Source of the DNA: Candidatus Fermentithermobacillaceae bacterium
Lineage (GTDB): Bacteria; Bacillota; Sulfobacillia; Fermentithermobacillales; Fermentithermobacillaceae
Direction of reading: 5' to 3'
DNA: 64,000 bases
NCBI GenBank assembly: GCA_018052455.1
Contig: JAGPNE010000002.1
Span: 62,001 to 126,000 of the forward strand
The notes beneath the pieces were generated by a model, which saw nothing but the letters and a program-made list of their open reading frames with translations, had not been told where the DNA came from and searched no databases. The stretch's first letter is position 1; each line of letters begins with the position of its first letter. A program made the translations under genes and the position numbers. Positions 8,615-17,516 of the stretch are shown here, one piece after another.

Positions 8615-9427
8615 ATGGAGAAATTCTTCAATATAGATCGCAGGATCATCTATGTGTTATTGGCCGTGGTTGTTGTAATCCCGCTTCTAAAGCCAATGGG
8701 ACTACCTTTTAGCGTGACGGCTGAAACACAAAAGGCATTCAATGCCGTAGAATCATTGAAACCTGGCGATGTTGTGGTGATGGACTTTGGGTACGACGCA
8801 GGTGGTGCTGCGGAAGTACATCCGCAAGCCGAGGCGTTTTTTGCGCACTGTATGCAAAAGGGTATCCGCGTCATAGCGTATTCGCCTAGCGAGCAAGGCC
8901 CAAGGTTTGCAGATAAAATATGGGAGATATGGAAAGCTCAGGGCAAGGAGTACGGTAAGGACTTTGTAAACCTCGGCTTTTTTGCCGGTGGAGAAGCGGC
9001 CCTGGCCTCGTTTGCCAAGAATATACCCGGCTTTGTGGGTACAGATTACTACAACAATAAGACCGAAGGAATGGAGATCTTCGAGGGTGTACAGACTGTG
9101 GCCGATGTGAATCTGGTTATAAGCATAAATACTGGGTCCATATTGCCGTGCATTCAGTATTTTCACGGGCCATACGGTACTCCTGTGACAGGTGGAGCTA
9201 TAGGTACCCAGATATCTCGATATCAGTCGTACGCTGATGCCGGGCAGCTCAAGGGTTATCTTGCAAGTCTCAGAGGTGCGGCTGAATACGAAAAACTGCT
9301 TGGCATTGCAGGAACAGCTACTGCTTCAATGGATGCTCAGTCAGTCGCGCACCTTTTCATATTTGTCTTGATCGTCCTAGGAAACATTGGTGAATTTGCG
9401 CGCAAAAGACCTAAACAGGCCGCATAA
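8615..9427 (+). CDS. Uncharacterised membrane-anchored soluble domain protein, third gene of the operon
   Basis: About 270 residues with one helix at each end (about 10-28 and 242-260) and a soluble domain of some 200 residues between them. The domain alternates strands and helices in a Rossmann-like pattern, for example GDVVVMDFGYD, GIRVIAYSPSEQGPRFADKI and NLGFFAGGEAALASF. Given the flanking helices it probably faces the outside of the cell and could bind a ligand. I do not recognise the family. GGAGG at 8601-8605 selects ATG 8615 over the upstream TTG 8597. It is the only member of the four-gene set with a large soluble domain, so it is the likeliest recognition or regulatory part. Confidence 0.8.
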   Translation: MEKFFNIDRRIIYVLLAVVVVIPLLKPMGLPFSVTAETQKAFNAVESLKPGDVVVMDFGYDAGGAAEVHPQAEAFFAHCMQKGIRVIAYSPSEQGPRFADKIWEIWKAQGKEYGKDFVNLGFFAGGEAALASFAKNIPGFVGTDYYNNKTEGMEIFEGVQTVADVNLVISINTGSILPCIQYFHGPYGTPVTGGAIGTQISRYQSYADAGQLKGYLASLRGAAEYEKLLGIAGTATASMDAQSVAHLFIFVLIVLGNIGEFARKRPKQAA

Positions 9428-9447
9428 GAAAGGAGGAAGCGAAGCAG

Positions 9448-10044
9448 ATGACTACTGAACTGGGAGTTTGGATAGGTGCTTTTCTTACCCTTGCATTTTG
9501 GAGCATTCTCTTCAAAGAGAATCCAGTCTTTGATCTCGCAGAGCACCTCTACGTGGGGCTTGCGGCCGGGCAGGCTATTGTGATGGGGTGGCTCAACGTA
9601 AAGAACCTGGCAATAGAACCGATGACTACCGAAGGCAAGATTTCCGCTATCATACCGATTGTTCTTGGACTGCTCCTTTATACGAGGTTTGGTAGCGGTA
9701 GCACGAAGTGGTTAAATAGAATACCAACTGCGCTTATGGTTGGAGTCGGTACAGGTTTGGCGTTTACGAGATTTGCCCAATCCGACCTAATGGGCCAGAT
9801 CGTTGGAACTATGCTAAACCTTGGGACTCTAAATAACATCATAATAGTGGTAGGAACACTTTGCACCATTTCTTACTTCTTTTTCACATCAGAAAACAAA
9901 GTCCTGACTGGGACGAACAAAGTAGGGCGAATGATCATGATGATAGCATTTGGCTCTGCATTTGGGAACACGGTTATGGGCAGGCTATCTCTCTTCATAG
10001 GAAGGTTACAATATCTGCTGGGGGACTGGTTGGGAATCTTGTAG
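9448..10044 (+). CDS. Uncharacterised polytopic membrane protein, last gene of the operon
   Basis: 198 residues with roughly five or six membrane helices (about 5-20, 30-50, 65-82, 92-108, 125-150 and 160-185). Glycine-rich segments such as MVGVGTGLAFTRFAQS and IAFGSAFGNTVMGRLS recur near the middle and end. No known motif was recognised. It lies 20 bases behind the third gene, with an AGGAGG site. A small GC hairpin follows the stop (about 10053-10067), so the operon probably ends here. Confidence 0.8.
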   Translation: MTTELGVWIGAFLTLAFWSILFKENPVFDLAEHLYVGLAAGQAIVMGWLNVKNLAIEPMTTEGKISAIIPIVLGLLLYTRFGSGSTKWLNRIPTALMVGVGTGLAFTRFAQSDLMGQIVGTMLNLGTLNNIIIVVGTLCTISYFFFTSENKVLTGTNKVGRMIMMIAFGSAFGNTVMGRLSLFIGRLQYLLGDWLGIL

Positions 10045-10085
10045 GAGCGTTTGAGGCTCAGGGCCTCATTGTTTCATATACCGGG

Positions 10086-10120
10086 ATGAAAAACGGGCTG
10101 CCTGTGCTTGGGCAGCCCGT
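10086..10120 (-). terminator. Intrinsic terminator of the CapA-like gene
   Basis: A perfect 10-bp stem pairs 10093-10102 with 10111-10120 around an 8-nt loop. Read on the minus strand, the stem is followed by a TTTTT run (complement of the A run at 10089-10093). It therefore ends the minus-strand CapA gene. On the plus strand no T run follows, so it would only be a weak end for the four-gene membrane operon. Confidence 0.85.
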
Positions 10121-10140
10121 GCCATTGCTTCAGAATGACC

Positions 10141-11454
10141 CTATAGCTCGATAAAACCTCTATCACCGCAGACACTTATAGACGTACCAAACGGCTCCGA
10201 CATTTTCCTTATATCATCAAGGATCTTCTGGGCTTTTTCACCTCTTGCTACAGCCGGCTTGCCCCTTTGTGACCTTGGCTTTTCATGTCCCAGAGAAATG
10301 GGAATAAGCTCTATAGTAGCCAGTTTGTTGTCATTGAAATGGGTTATGGCAATGATGCTCTCCCAATAGACTGGGTCTCCTGGGAAGCCTGACTGGTCGT
10401 TATTGCTTCTTTTGTCATACATATCGGCCGGGGTATCTTCAAGCGTAAGGCCGAACCTGTCGTATATGTCTTGAGGATGCTTGTAGACAAGGTCGTTTTG
10501 GAAAATGAAGTTGCCAAGGCTGTAGAATATGGGCTTGCCGTTATATATCTGTATCCCGCGAAGAACATGAGGGCCATGTCCAATGAACATATCTGCTCCA
10601 GCGTCTATGCAGGCCTTGGCGAACTCTACTATGAAGTCTGCAGGGACAGTCCTGTCTAGTTGAGATTCGTGAGCGTGAAGAGTGAACAGAACCCAATCGG
10701 CCTGTCGCCGTGCATCTTTGATCCATTTGGTTATTTCTTCTACATCCTTTGCATTGGGCTTGGTTTCGATGCCCGGAGTATCAGATTCGACGAAAGTTGC
10801 CTGGCCAATAGAGATTTCTTTCTCCTCTTCTGGTTGCTCCCAGCCCATCTTCTTTGCCTGTTCCTTCGCTGCCCGCAGCCCCAAAGATTCTTCTATCTGT
10901 CCAACGGCCCGAAATTGCTCGCTCGTTACCAAAAACCTTGTTTGGTATCTCAGAGGCGATAGGCCTGGACGGCCTTGGAAGTCGGGTCTGGTATGACCTG
11001 CTCTTCCCCAGGGAGCAAAAGACGAACTTGCGGACAGGAGCGCTACTCTCCCAAAAGGAGTTTCACAGTATGCCGGAGACCTGGCTTCTGCAAGATTCTC
11101 TCCTACTCCTGCGTGGACGATCCCTTTCTTGTTAAGAGTATCAGTAGTTATACGTAGTCCTTCGTATGAATAGTCTAGAGAATGGTTATTTGCCCTCGCG
11201 ACTATCTGAAAGCCGGCCCACTTCAGTTCATCTGCCAGCGCAGTAGGTGCTCCGGCGTAAGTGCCTCCGCTTTGGGCCGCAGGGATTCCCTTGAAATCGT
11301 TTAGAAGCACTTCCAGATTCGTAAAACCTAGATCTTGCGATCTGATGATGTCGAAAACCTCAACAAAGTCAGGCTCCTTGTAGTCTGAAATCTTTGTCGT
11401 GATGAAAGAGTCCCCTGTCAGAGCAATCTTAAAGTTCCTGTTGTTATCGCTCAT
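10141..11454 (-). CDS. CapA family protein (poly-gamma-glutamate capsule-like metallophosphatase fold)
   Basis: About 437 residues of the PGA_cap/CapA family, a calcineurin-like metallophosphatase-related fold. Motifs seen in order are LTGDSF near the N-terminus, FTNLEVLL, VARANNHSLDYSYEG, FTLHAHES and FIGHGPHVLRG followed by YSLGNFIFQND. Family members take part in poly-gamma-glutamate production or act as hydrolases of unknown substrate. No capB, capC or pgs genes are adjacent and no signal peptide is apparent, so a cytoplasmic hydrolase role is equally possible. On the minus strand AGGAGG stands 8 bases before ATG 11454, which I prefer to the GTG at 11463. It is a single-gene unit with its own terminator. 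Confidence 0.85.
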   Translation of the reverse strand: MSDNNRNFKIALTGDSFITTKISDYKEPDFVEVFDIIRSQDLGFTNLEVLLNDFKGIPAAQSGGTYAGAPTALADELKWAGFQIVARANNHSLDYSYEGLRITTDTLNKKGIVHAGVGENLAEARSPAYCETPFGRVALLSASSSFAPWGRAGHTRPDFQGRPGLSPLRYQTRFLVTSEQFRAVGQIEESLGLRAAKEQAKKMGWEQPEEEKEISIGQATFVESDTPGIETKPNAKDVEEITKWIKDARRQADWVLFTLHAHESQLDRTVPADFIVEFAKACIDAGADMFIGHGPHVLRGIQIYNGKPIFYSLGNFIFQNDLVYKHPQDIYDRFGLTLEDTPADMYDKRSNNDQSGFPGDPVYWESIIAITHFNDNKLATIELIPISLGHEKPRSQRGKPAVARGEKAQKILDDIRKMSEPFGTSISVCGDRGFIEL

Positions 11455-11690
11455 ACCAAACACCTCCTGTAGGTGGTATTCGTCATTTCATGTCAGCCTC
11501 CTGCACGAATTATGTCACTACATTGGCTTGTGTTCCATCCTTAAGATGAAGAGGAATTCGTTCTGGACGCCCCTAAGGCATACAGGGACAACCTTTTGAC
11601 CTATAACTGATCTTGATATATGGGATTGATTTTGATGGTGTAGAAGTATATTGATGAAGTAGACTTGAAAAGAGAAAGGAAGGGATCTCA

Positions 11691-13085
11691 TTGAAGTTTT
11701 CACTGATTCTCGCGTCAGCGGCGATCTTGGCTTTATTAGTCACTGGTTGCAGTTCGCGACTGCCTTCTGAGCCTATGAAGACGCGCGAAGAACTAGAGGA
11801 GATCGCCCGGACATTTGTGATATCACTCGCTGAAGACAAATATGATGATGCTTGCGAATTACTGGACAAGAAGATGGAGAAAGCTCTACCTGCTTCCGAA
11901 CTGAAAAAGATTTGGACAAGTCTTTTATCTCAAGCAGGAAACTGGGGACAGATCACAGGCATGGAGTTTGCCGAGGAATCGGGCTACAGGGTCATCTACG
12001 TCACTGGGCTTTTTGAGAATGGCTCGGTGGATATAAAAGTAGTTTTCGACGATGAGGCGAAGATCGCCGGATTATGGTTTGGGAATCTTGTATCAGTTGA
12101 GTATGAACCGCCTTCTTATGCTGAAGAAGATCTATTTATAGAAATCGAAGTAGTAGTAGGTGAAGGCAGATGGGCCCTTCCGGGAACGCTCACCTTGCCT
12201 AAGTCTGCGTCAGCGATTAACAAGGTTCCGGGAGTAGTGTTAGTTCATGGCTCAGGTCCTAACGACAGAGATGAAACTATGGGTCCCAATAAGCCTTTCA
12301 AAGACTTGGCTTGGGGTTTGGCTTCAAAGGGCGTTGCCGTTCTGCGATATGAGAAGCGGACAAAGGAATATCAGAAAGAGCTTAGCGAAGATCCTCAAGA
12401 ATCGGCAAAGTTGACCGTCAGAGAAGAAACTATGGAAGATGCTGTAGCAGCAGTAAATCTTCTCAAAACTATAGATGAAATAGATCCCGATAGGATAGCA
12501 ATAATAGGTCATAGTTTGGGGGCGATGCTAGCTCCTAGGATCGCCCAGATGTGTAACAATGTTACTGATCTCCATAGACCAGATGCGACTGTAGCAGGGT
12601 TGGTGATGATGGCTGCGCCCGCAAGGAACTTGCTAGATTTAGCAGTGGATCAGGCTCAATACCTGGCTAATTTAGATGGGAATGCGGATTCGGATGAGAT
12701 GGCTAGAATAAGAGAAATCAAAGAAGCGGCTGAGAAGATCAAATCTGGCGCGGTGGGGGATGGAGAGATTGTCCTAGGCGCATATAAGGCGTATTGGGAG
12801 GATCTCCTAGCGTATGACCAGGTCAAAACTGCTCAAGACCTAAGTTTGCCAATTCTGATTTTGCAAGGGGAACAAGACTATCAAGTGACTATGACAGATG
12901 TAACTATATGGAAAACTGCACTGGAAGGGAAACCTAACGTTTCGATTAAGGTATACCCGGATGTAAACCACCTATTCATGAGTGGTTCAGGAAAGGGACC
13001 TTCTGAATATATGGAGCGATCTAACGTTTCAGAAGAGGTGGTAAACGACATAGCCAAGTGGGTAAAATCCCTACCTGTCAGTTAG
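11691..13085 (+). CDS. Lipoprotein alpha/beta hydrolase with N-terminal DUF3887-like domain
   Basis: 464 residues. A lipoprotein signal ends at LLVTGC (Cys20). Residues about 35-130 resemble DUF3887, a small NTF2-like fold often joined to secreted hydrolases. From residue 160 it is an alpha/beta hydrolase: VLVHGSGPNDRDE (oxyanion region), GHSLG with nucleophile Ser275, Asp396 in LQGEQD and His427 in DVNHLF. It is predicted to be an extracytoplasmic, membrane-anchored esterase or peptidase-like enzyme with an unknown substrate. The start is TTG 11691, giving a short basic N-terminus typical of a lipoprotein, with GGAAGGGA upstream. It appears to be monocistronic. Confidence 0.9.
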   Translation: MKFSLILASAAILALLVTGCSSRLPSEPMKTREELEEIARTFVISLAEDKYDDACELLDKKMEKALPASELKKIWTSLLSQAGNWGQITGMEFAEESGYRVIYVTGLFENGSVDIKVVFDDEAKIAGLWFGNLVSVEYEPPSYAEEDLFIEIEVVVGEGRWALPGTLTLPKSASAINKVPGVVLVHGSGPNDRDETMGPNKPFKDLAWGLASKGVAVLRYEKRTKEYQKELSEDPQESAKLTVREETMEDAVAAVNLLKTIDEIDPDRIAIIGHSLGAMLAPRIAQMCNNVTDLHRPDATVAGLVMMAAPARNLLDLAVDQAQYLANLDGNADSDEMARIREIKEAAEKIKSGAVGDGEIVLGAYKAYWEDLLAYDQVKTAQDLSLPILILQGEQDYQVTMTDVTIWKTALEGKPNVSIKVYPDVNHLFMSGSGKGPSEYMERSNVSEEVVNDIAKWVKSLPVS

Positions 13086-13150
13086 TAACAGACTGTTAAC
13101 CGCTATGGGGGTAGCCAAACCGCAATCCTCAGGCTTAGTCGAAAGTTAAG

Positions 13151-13179
13151 TTGCAATATATGTTCTGGCATTGTATAAT
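13151..13179 (+). promoter_or_regulatory. Sigma-70-type promoter of the tRNA cluster and tuf
   Basis: TTGCAA (13151-13156) and a perfect TATAAT (13174-13179) are separated by 17 bases. The position, about 90 bases before tRNA-Tyr and free of coding sequence, fits the promoter of a tRNA-Tyr/fMet/Thr and tuf transcription unit. Confidence 0.8.
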
Positions 13180-13272
13180 CGAAAACGCTCCTAGAACTTT
13201 AGGAATCTTGCGAAGGCAAGTCCCTTCTTAGGTTGCGCGAGTCTGGAAAACATAGTAGTATAAAGGTTGTCA

Positions 13273-13358
13273 GGAGAGGTACCCAAGTGGCCAAAGGGGG
13301 CAGACTGTAAATCTGTTGGCGGACGCCTTCGCTGGTTCGAATCCAGCCCTCTCCACCA
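13273..13358 (+). tRNA. tRNA-Tyr (GTA)
   Basis: An 86-nt class II tRNA with a long variable arm. The acceptor GGAGAGG pairs with CCTCTCC, the anticodon loop CTGTAAA gives GTA, the T-loop is GGTTCGAATCC and CCA is encoded. First of three tRNAs before tuf. Confidence 0.95.
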
Positions 13359-13369
13359 TAAAGTAACGA

Positions 13370-13446
<77 letters not shown>

Positions 13447-13465
13447 AATTTGCAGTATCCGTGGT

Positions 13466-13541
13466 GCTCACATAGCTCAGTAGGCAGAGCGCATCCTTGG
13501 TAAGGATGAGGTCACCGGTTCGATTCCGGTTGTGAGCTCCA
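13466..13541 (+). tRNA. tRNA-Thr (GGT)
   Basis: 76 nt. The acceptor GCTCACA pairs with TGTGAGC, the anticodon loop TTGGTAA gives GGT, and CCA is encoded. It precedes the tuf gene by about 110 bases. Confidence 0.95.
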
Positions 13542-13654
13542 TTTTAATGTTCTGCTTGCATAAAGTAGAGGCATGCCCGTAAGATCAAGATAAAGAAGAA
13601 TTGTCTAATTAGTTTGGCACAAAACAGTAAAGTCTAACGAAAGGGGATTCTATC

Positions 13655-14857
13655 GTGGCTAAGAAGAAATTCGAAAGAACGAAACCTCATGTGAATATAG
13701 GCACCATAGGTCATATAGACCATGGCAAGACGACACTTACGGCTGCAATAACGAAGGTATTGTCTGGCCAGGGGAAGGCGGATTTCACGCCTTTTGACAA
13801 GATAGACAAAGCGCCGGAAGAAAGAGCGAGAGGGATAACAATATCCGTATCGCACGTAGAGTACGAGACAGACAAGAGGCACTATGCTCACGTAGACTGT
13901 CCTGGACACGCTGACTACATCAAGAACATGATAACGGGAGCAGCGCAGATGGACGGAGCTATTCTAGTAGTATCGGCCGCAGATGGCACGATGCCGCAGA
14001 CGAGAGAGCACGTTCTTTTGGCGAGGCAGGTAGGAGTTCCTGCGATAGTGGTATTTTTGAACAAGGTAGACATGGTAGATGACGAGGAACTTTTGGAGAT
14101 ATCGGAACTTGAGGTAAGGGAACTTTTGGACAAGTACGATTATCCAGGCGATGACACGCCGGTGATAAGGGGTTCGGCACTAAAAGCATTGGAGTGCGGA
14201 TGTGGGAAGCCGGAGTGCCAGTGGTGTGGTCCGATACTTAAGCTTATGGATGCAGTAGACGAATATATACCTACGCCTGAAAGGGACGTAGACAAACCAT
14301 TCTTGCTGTCGATAGAAGACGTATTTACGATAACGGGTCGAGGGACAGTAGTTACAGGCAGGATAGAAAGAGGAATGGTGAAGGTAGGGGACCAGGTAGA
14401 GATAGTAGGTTTATCTGAGAAGCCAAAGAGCACGGTAGTTACAGGGATAGAGATGTTCAGGAAGACGCTTGACGTAGGACAAGCCGGAGACAACGTAGGG
14501 TGCTTACTGCGAGGGATCTCAAAGGACGAAGTAGAGCGAGGCCAAGTATTGGCGAAGCCAGGCAGCATAAAGCCTCACACGAACTTTGGCGCAGAGATTT
14601 ATGTACTTACGAAAGAAGAAGGCGGAAGACACAGCGCGTTCTTCTCAGGATACAGGCCCCAGTTCTACTTTAGGACCACAGACGTAACAGGGACTGTGAC
14701 GCTACCTGAAGGGGTAGAGATGGTAATGCCTGGGGACAACGTAAGCGTAGAAGTAGAGTTAATAGCTCCGATAGCGATAGAAGAGGGTCTAAGGTTTGCA
14801 ATACGTGAAGGCGGTCGCACTGTTGCATCAGGCGTAGTTACGAAGATTCTAGGGTAA
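13655..14857 (+). CDS. tuf: Elongation factor Tu, copy 1
   Basis: 400 residues, the GTPase that carries aminoacyl-tRNA to the ribosome. GTPase motifs are GHIDHGKT (P-loop), DCPGHADY and NKVD; domains 2 and 3 follow. The G domain has an insertion after SALKALE with four cysteines, [12 protein letters not shown], a possible zinc site that I recall from some Clostridia but not from Bacillus or E. coli. The gene starts with GTG behind AAAGGGGA, follows the tRNA cluster and is probably co-transcribed with it. It is nearly identical in DNA to the copy at 32399-33601 and differs mainly in the last residues (KILG here, RIKE there). Confidence 0.98.
   Translation: MAKKKFERTKPHVNIGTIGHIDHGKTTLTAAITKVLSGQGKADFTPFDKIDKAPEERARGITISVSHVEYETDKRHYAHVDCPGHADYIKNMITGAAQMDGAILVVSAADGTMPQTREHVLLARQVGVPAIVVFLNKVDMVDDEELLEISELEVRELLDKYDYPGDDTPVIRGSALKALECGCGKPECQWCGPILKLMDAVDEYIPTPERDVDKPFLLSIEDVFTITGRGTVVTGRIERGMVKVGDQVEIVGLSEKPKSTVVTGIEMFRKTLDVGQAGDNVGCLLRGISKDEVERGQVLAKPGSIKPHTNFGAEIYVLTKEEGGRHSAFFSGYRPQFYFRTTDVTGTVTLPEGVEMVMPGDNVSVEVELIAPIAIEEGLRFAIREGGRTVASGVVTKILG
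13685..14832 (+). repeat. tuf repeat, copy A
   Basis: About 1148 bp in which I could find no difference by eye from 32429-33576. The first mismatch upstream is the third base of codon 10. Downstream the sequences diverge at 14833. It is a direct repeat maintained by gene conversion and able to recombine with its partner 18.7 kb away. Confidence 0.85.
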
Positions 14858-14891
14858 GTCAGTGCTCTAGGTTTATTGCCAAAGCATGCAA

Positions 14892-14921
14892 TTGACATAA
14901 GAAACAGGCGTGTGTTACACT
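14892..14921 (+). promoter_or_regulatory. Promoter of rpmG-trnW-secE-nusG-rplKA
   Basis: A perfect TTGACA (14892-14897) stands 18 bases before TACACT (14916-14921). It lies in the short gap between tuf and rpmG. Confidence 0.65.
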
Positions 14922-14959
14922 CGGCTTTGAAAATCGCGCCGGGGTGGGAGGGAGACTAG

Positions 14960-15121
14960 TTGGCAAAAGGGCCGACGGAGATAATTACCCTTGCATGTCA
15001 GGAATGCAAGCAGCGTAATTACACTACCAAGAAGAATAAGAGGAACCATTCCGGAAGACTTGAGCTTAAGAAGTACTGCAAGTTTTGCCGTACGCATACT
15101 GTTCACAGAGAAACGCGTTAA
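14960..15121 (+). CDS. rpmG: Ribosomal protein L33
   Basis: 53 residues, beginning TTG-GCA-AAA behind a GGGAGGGAG site. It is a zinc-binding L33 with cysteines 13, 16, 40 and 43 (CQEC and CKFC) and a basic middle part ([18 protein letters not shown]). It is a large-subunit protein near the E site. Its place just before tRNA-Trp and secE is the usual arrangement in Bacillota. Confidence 0.95.
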   Translation: MAKGPTEIITLACQECKQRNYTTKKNKRNHSGRLELKKYCKFCRTHTVHRETR

Positions 15122-15196
15122 TTGCTTTAGTAGCTGTGCCAGTAGTCTATTTCCATGGTTTTCGTGGTTTTGCGGGGCTCGCGAGCCCCAGAATGC

Positions 15197-15272
15197 AGGC
15201 CCGTAGCTCCAACGGTAGAGCGGCGGTCTCCAAAACCGATGGCTGGGGGTTCGAATCCCTCCGGGCCTGCCA
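15197..15272 (+). tRNA. tRNA-Trp (CCA)
   Basis: 76 nt. The acceptor AGGCCCG pairs with CGGGCCT, the discriminator is G, the anticodon loop CTCCAAA gives CCA, and the 3' CCA is encoded. It sits between rpmG and secE. Confidence 0.95.
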
Positions 15273-15297
15273 TAAACTTTCACGTTAGGTGAGATAA

Positions 15298-15513
15298 ATG
15301 AAAATTCTACAATGGATAAAGGGTTTTTTCGGCAAAATCGGTAGTTTTCTTAGGGAAGTCCGTTCGGAACTAAAAAAAGTAATTTGGCCTTCGTGGCATG
15401 AGCTAAAGCTGTACACAAAAGCTGTGTTGTTTGCCATGGTCGGCGTTGGCCTTGTTTTGTGGGGGACCGACGCTCTTTTGACTCTTTTAATGGGTCTTAT
15501 CATTAAGAAGTAG
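15298..15513 (+). CDS. secE: Preprotein translocase subunit SecE
   Basis: 71 residues, the short form with a single membrane helix usual in Gram-positives. An amphipathic N-terminal helix (FFGKIGSFLREVRSELKKV) is followed by the conserved W-P-S and the transmembrane segment at about 45-66. It clamps the two halves of SecY (42455-43717). It starts 25 bases after tRNA-Trp and directly precedes nusG. Confidence 0.95.
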   Translation: MKILQWIKGFFGKIGSFLREVRSELKKVIWPSWHELKLYTKAVLFAMVGVGLVLWGTDALLTLLMGLIIKK

Positions 15514-15566
15514 AAATAAGGGAGAGATTGGGACCCAGCAGAACGTTATCGAGGGGGTCCTTGTTT

Positions 15567-16121
15567 ATGGATATAAACTCAAACGAGACTAAAGACAAAG
15601 CCCGTTGGTATGTTGTTCATACATATTCGGGGTATGAAAACAAGGTTAAAACTAACCTGGAGCAACGTATAGCTAACATGAAGATGGGCGACAAGATATT
15701 TGAGATTCTGGTACCCGAGGAAGAAGAAATTGACTACAAAGAAGGAAAGAAGCGAGTAGTCAAGCGCAAAGTCTTCCCCGGATACGTCATGGTAAATATG
15801 CTCATGGACGACGATTCATGGTACATGGTCCGCAATACACCGGGGGTCACAGGATTTGTCGGCCCCGGCTCTAAGCCTATTCCACTTGACGAAGATGAAG
15901 TCGGGATGATATTGCGACGCGCAAGTGGCGAGGAGGCGCCTAGGGTAAGAGTGAGATTCAAACCAGGACAGAGTCTCAGGGTAAAATCTGGTCCCTTCCA
16001 GGGAATGATGGGCACCGTTCAGGATATTATGGCCGATCGAGGTAAACTTCGACTGCTCATCTCGATATTTGGTCGGGAAACGCCAGTAGAGTTAGACTTC
16101 AATCAGGTAGAGGAAGTGTGA
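15567..16121 (+). CDS. nusG: Transcription termination/antitermination factor NusG
   Basis: 184 residues from ATG 15567, which is served by GAGGGGG at 15551-15557. A longer frame opens at TTG 15528 but has a poorly placed site. The NGN domain begins [16 protein letters not shown] and contains VFPGYVMV and [10 protein letters not shown]. The KOW domain ([16 protein letters not shown]) is at the C-terminus. It binds the RNA polymerase clamp and couples to ribosomes through S10. It is followed after 10 bases by rplK. Confidence 0.96.
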   Translation: MDINSNETKDKARWYVVHTYSGYENKVKTNLEQRIANMKMGDKIFEILVPEEEEIDYKEGKKRVVKRKVFPGYVMVNMLMDDDSWYMVRNTPGVTGFVGPGSKPIPLDEDEVGMILRRASGEEAPRVRVRFKPGQSLRVKSGPFQGMMGTVQDIMADRGKLRLLISIFGRETPVELDFNQVEEV

Positions 16122-16131
16122 GGGAAGGCAT

Positions 16132-16554
16132 ATGGCTAAGAAAGTAAAAGCAGTAGTCAAGTTGCAGATCCAAGGTGGCAAAGCTACGCCAGCTCCGCCG
16201 GTGGGCCCTGCGTTGGCTCCTCATCAGGTAAACTTGCAGCTTTTCTGCCAGCAGTTTAACGACCGCACGTCCGGTCAAATCGGGACTATTGTGCCGGTAG
16301 TAGTCACAATATACGAAGACAGGTCATTCAGTTTTGTGGTAAAAACTCCGCCTGCGGCAGTATTGCTTAAAAAAGCGGCTGGGATCGACAGAGCCTCGGG
16401 TGAGCCCAACAAGAAGAAAGTTGGGAAAGTTACCAAGGACCAGGTTAGAGAGATAGCCGAACTAAAGATGAAGGACCTTAACGCGGCCTCTATCGAAGCT
16501 GCAATGCGGATGGTCGAGGGTACTGCCAGGAGCATGGGAGTTGAAGTAGTTTAG
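16132..16554 (+). CDS. rplK: Ribosomal protein L11
   Basis: 140 residues. The N-terminal domain has the conserved [20 protein letters not shown], the proline-rich factor-binding face. The C-terminal domain binds 23S rRNA and contains the [14 protein letters not shown] motif. It belongs to the GTPase-associated centre with L10/L12. It is paired with rplA, 60 bases downstream. Confidence 0.98.
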   Translation: MAKKVKAVVKLQIQGGKATPAPPVGPALAPHQVNLQLFCQQFNDRTSGQIGTIVPVVVTIYEDRSFSFVVKTPPAAVLLKKAAGIDRASGEPNKKKVGKVTKDQVREIAELKMKDLNAASIEAAMRMVEGTARSMGVEVV

Positions 16555-16614
16555 TTTTATTTCGTAATTCTGTGGGAGGATTGAATCCGTTACTACCACT
16601 AGGAGGTTAGAGTA

Positions 16615-17322
16615 ATGCCAAAAAGAGGCAAGAAGTATATCGAAGCGTCTAAGCTTATAGAACCCGAGAAAGACTATGAACCTCGCGAAGCATTTGATCT
16701 TGTTCCTCAGATTTCATTTGCCAACTTTGACGAAACTGTGGACATTGCCGTTAGGCTTGGAGTTGATCCAAGACATGCAGATCAAATAGTAAGAGGAGCC
16801 ATAATACTGCCTCATGGTACAGGCAAAGAAGTAAGAGTCCTTGTGTTTGCGCGTGGCGAAAAGGCCAAGGAAGCCCAGGAAGCCGGAGCTGACTACGTAG
16901 GAGCCGAGGACTTGGCAGAGCAGATCCAAAAAGGCTGGTTGGAGTTTGATAGAGCGGTCGCGACCCCTGATATGATGGGTATCGTAGGACGTCTCGGTCG
17001 GATCCTCGGACCCAGGGGGCTGATGCCCAACCCTCGAACCGGAACAGTGACTGCGGATGTAGAGACTGCGGTTAAGGAGATTAAACAGGGTAAAGTAGAG
17101 TTCAGGACCGAAAGGGCAGGTATAGTCCACTCGAAGATAGGTAAAGTATCTTTCGGCACTGACAAGCTTCTTGACAATTTCTACGTCTTTATGGACGCAA
17201 TCATTAGAGCAAAGCCTCCTGCGGCTAAAGGGCAGTATATAAGAAGTGTTACCGTGAGTCCGTCTATGGGACCAGGAGTCCCAATCAATCTTTCCAGGCT
17301 TACTAGGCCGCAGAGCGCTTAG
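16615..17322 (+). CDS. rplA: Ribosomal protein L1
   Basis: 235 residues, the L1-stalk protein. The conserved [15 protein letters not shown] and the C-terminal [10 protein letters not shown] are present. An AGGAGG site precedes the ATG. In many bacteria L1 represses its own L11-L1 message; no clear target was identified here. Confidence 0.98.
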   Translation: MPKRGKKYIEASKLIEPEKDYEPREAFDLVPQISFANFDETVDIAVRLGVDPRHADQIVRGAIILPHGTGKEVRVLVFARGEKAKEAQEAGADYVGAEDLAEQIQKGWLEFDRAVATPDMMGIVGRLGRILGPRGLMPNPRTGTVTADVETAVKEIKQGKVEFRTERAGIVHSKIGKVSFGTDKLLDNFYVFMDAIIRAKPPAAKGQYIRSVTVSPSMGPGVPINLSRLTRPQSA

Positions 17323-17359
17323 CAGCAACAACTAGATTCTTGATAAACTGAATAACGTG

Positions 17360-17481
17360 AACCTAAGACAGCAGGTGTGAAAACGTAATGGTCTTCTGAG
17401 GAAGGCCGCCTGCCGAGGTTAGACTCTTTATGGATTTACCTAAGAACTATAAGGGCCTATGCCTCGTGCAGGGCCCTTTTT
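17360..17481 (+). ncRNA. Ribosomal protein L10 leader with attenuator
   Basis: Between rplA and rplJ is a structured leader of the L10-leader type. AACCT (17360-17364) pairs with AGGTT (17416-17420), and GCAGG (17371-17375) pairs with CCTGC (17409-17413) around a long internal arm. Downstream an intrinsic terminator pairs 17451-17457 with 17472-17478 and ends in TTTTT (17477-17481). In this family the L10(L12) complex binds the leader and lowers expression of rplJ-rplL; the terminator implies attenuation. Confidence 0.85.
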
Positions 17482-17516
17482 GATGTCAGTAGGCGGTCGA
17501 GATGGGAGGGATATTG

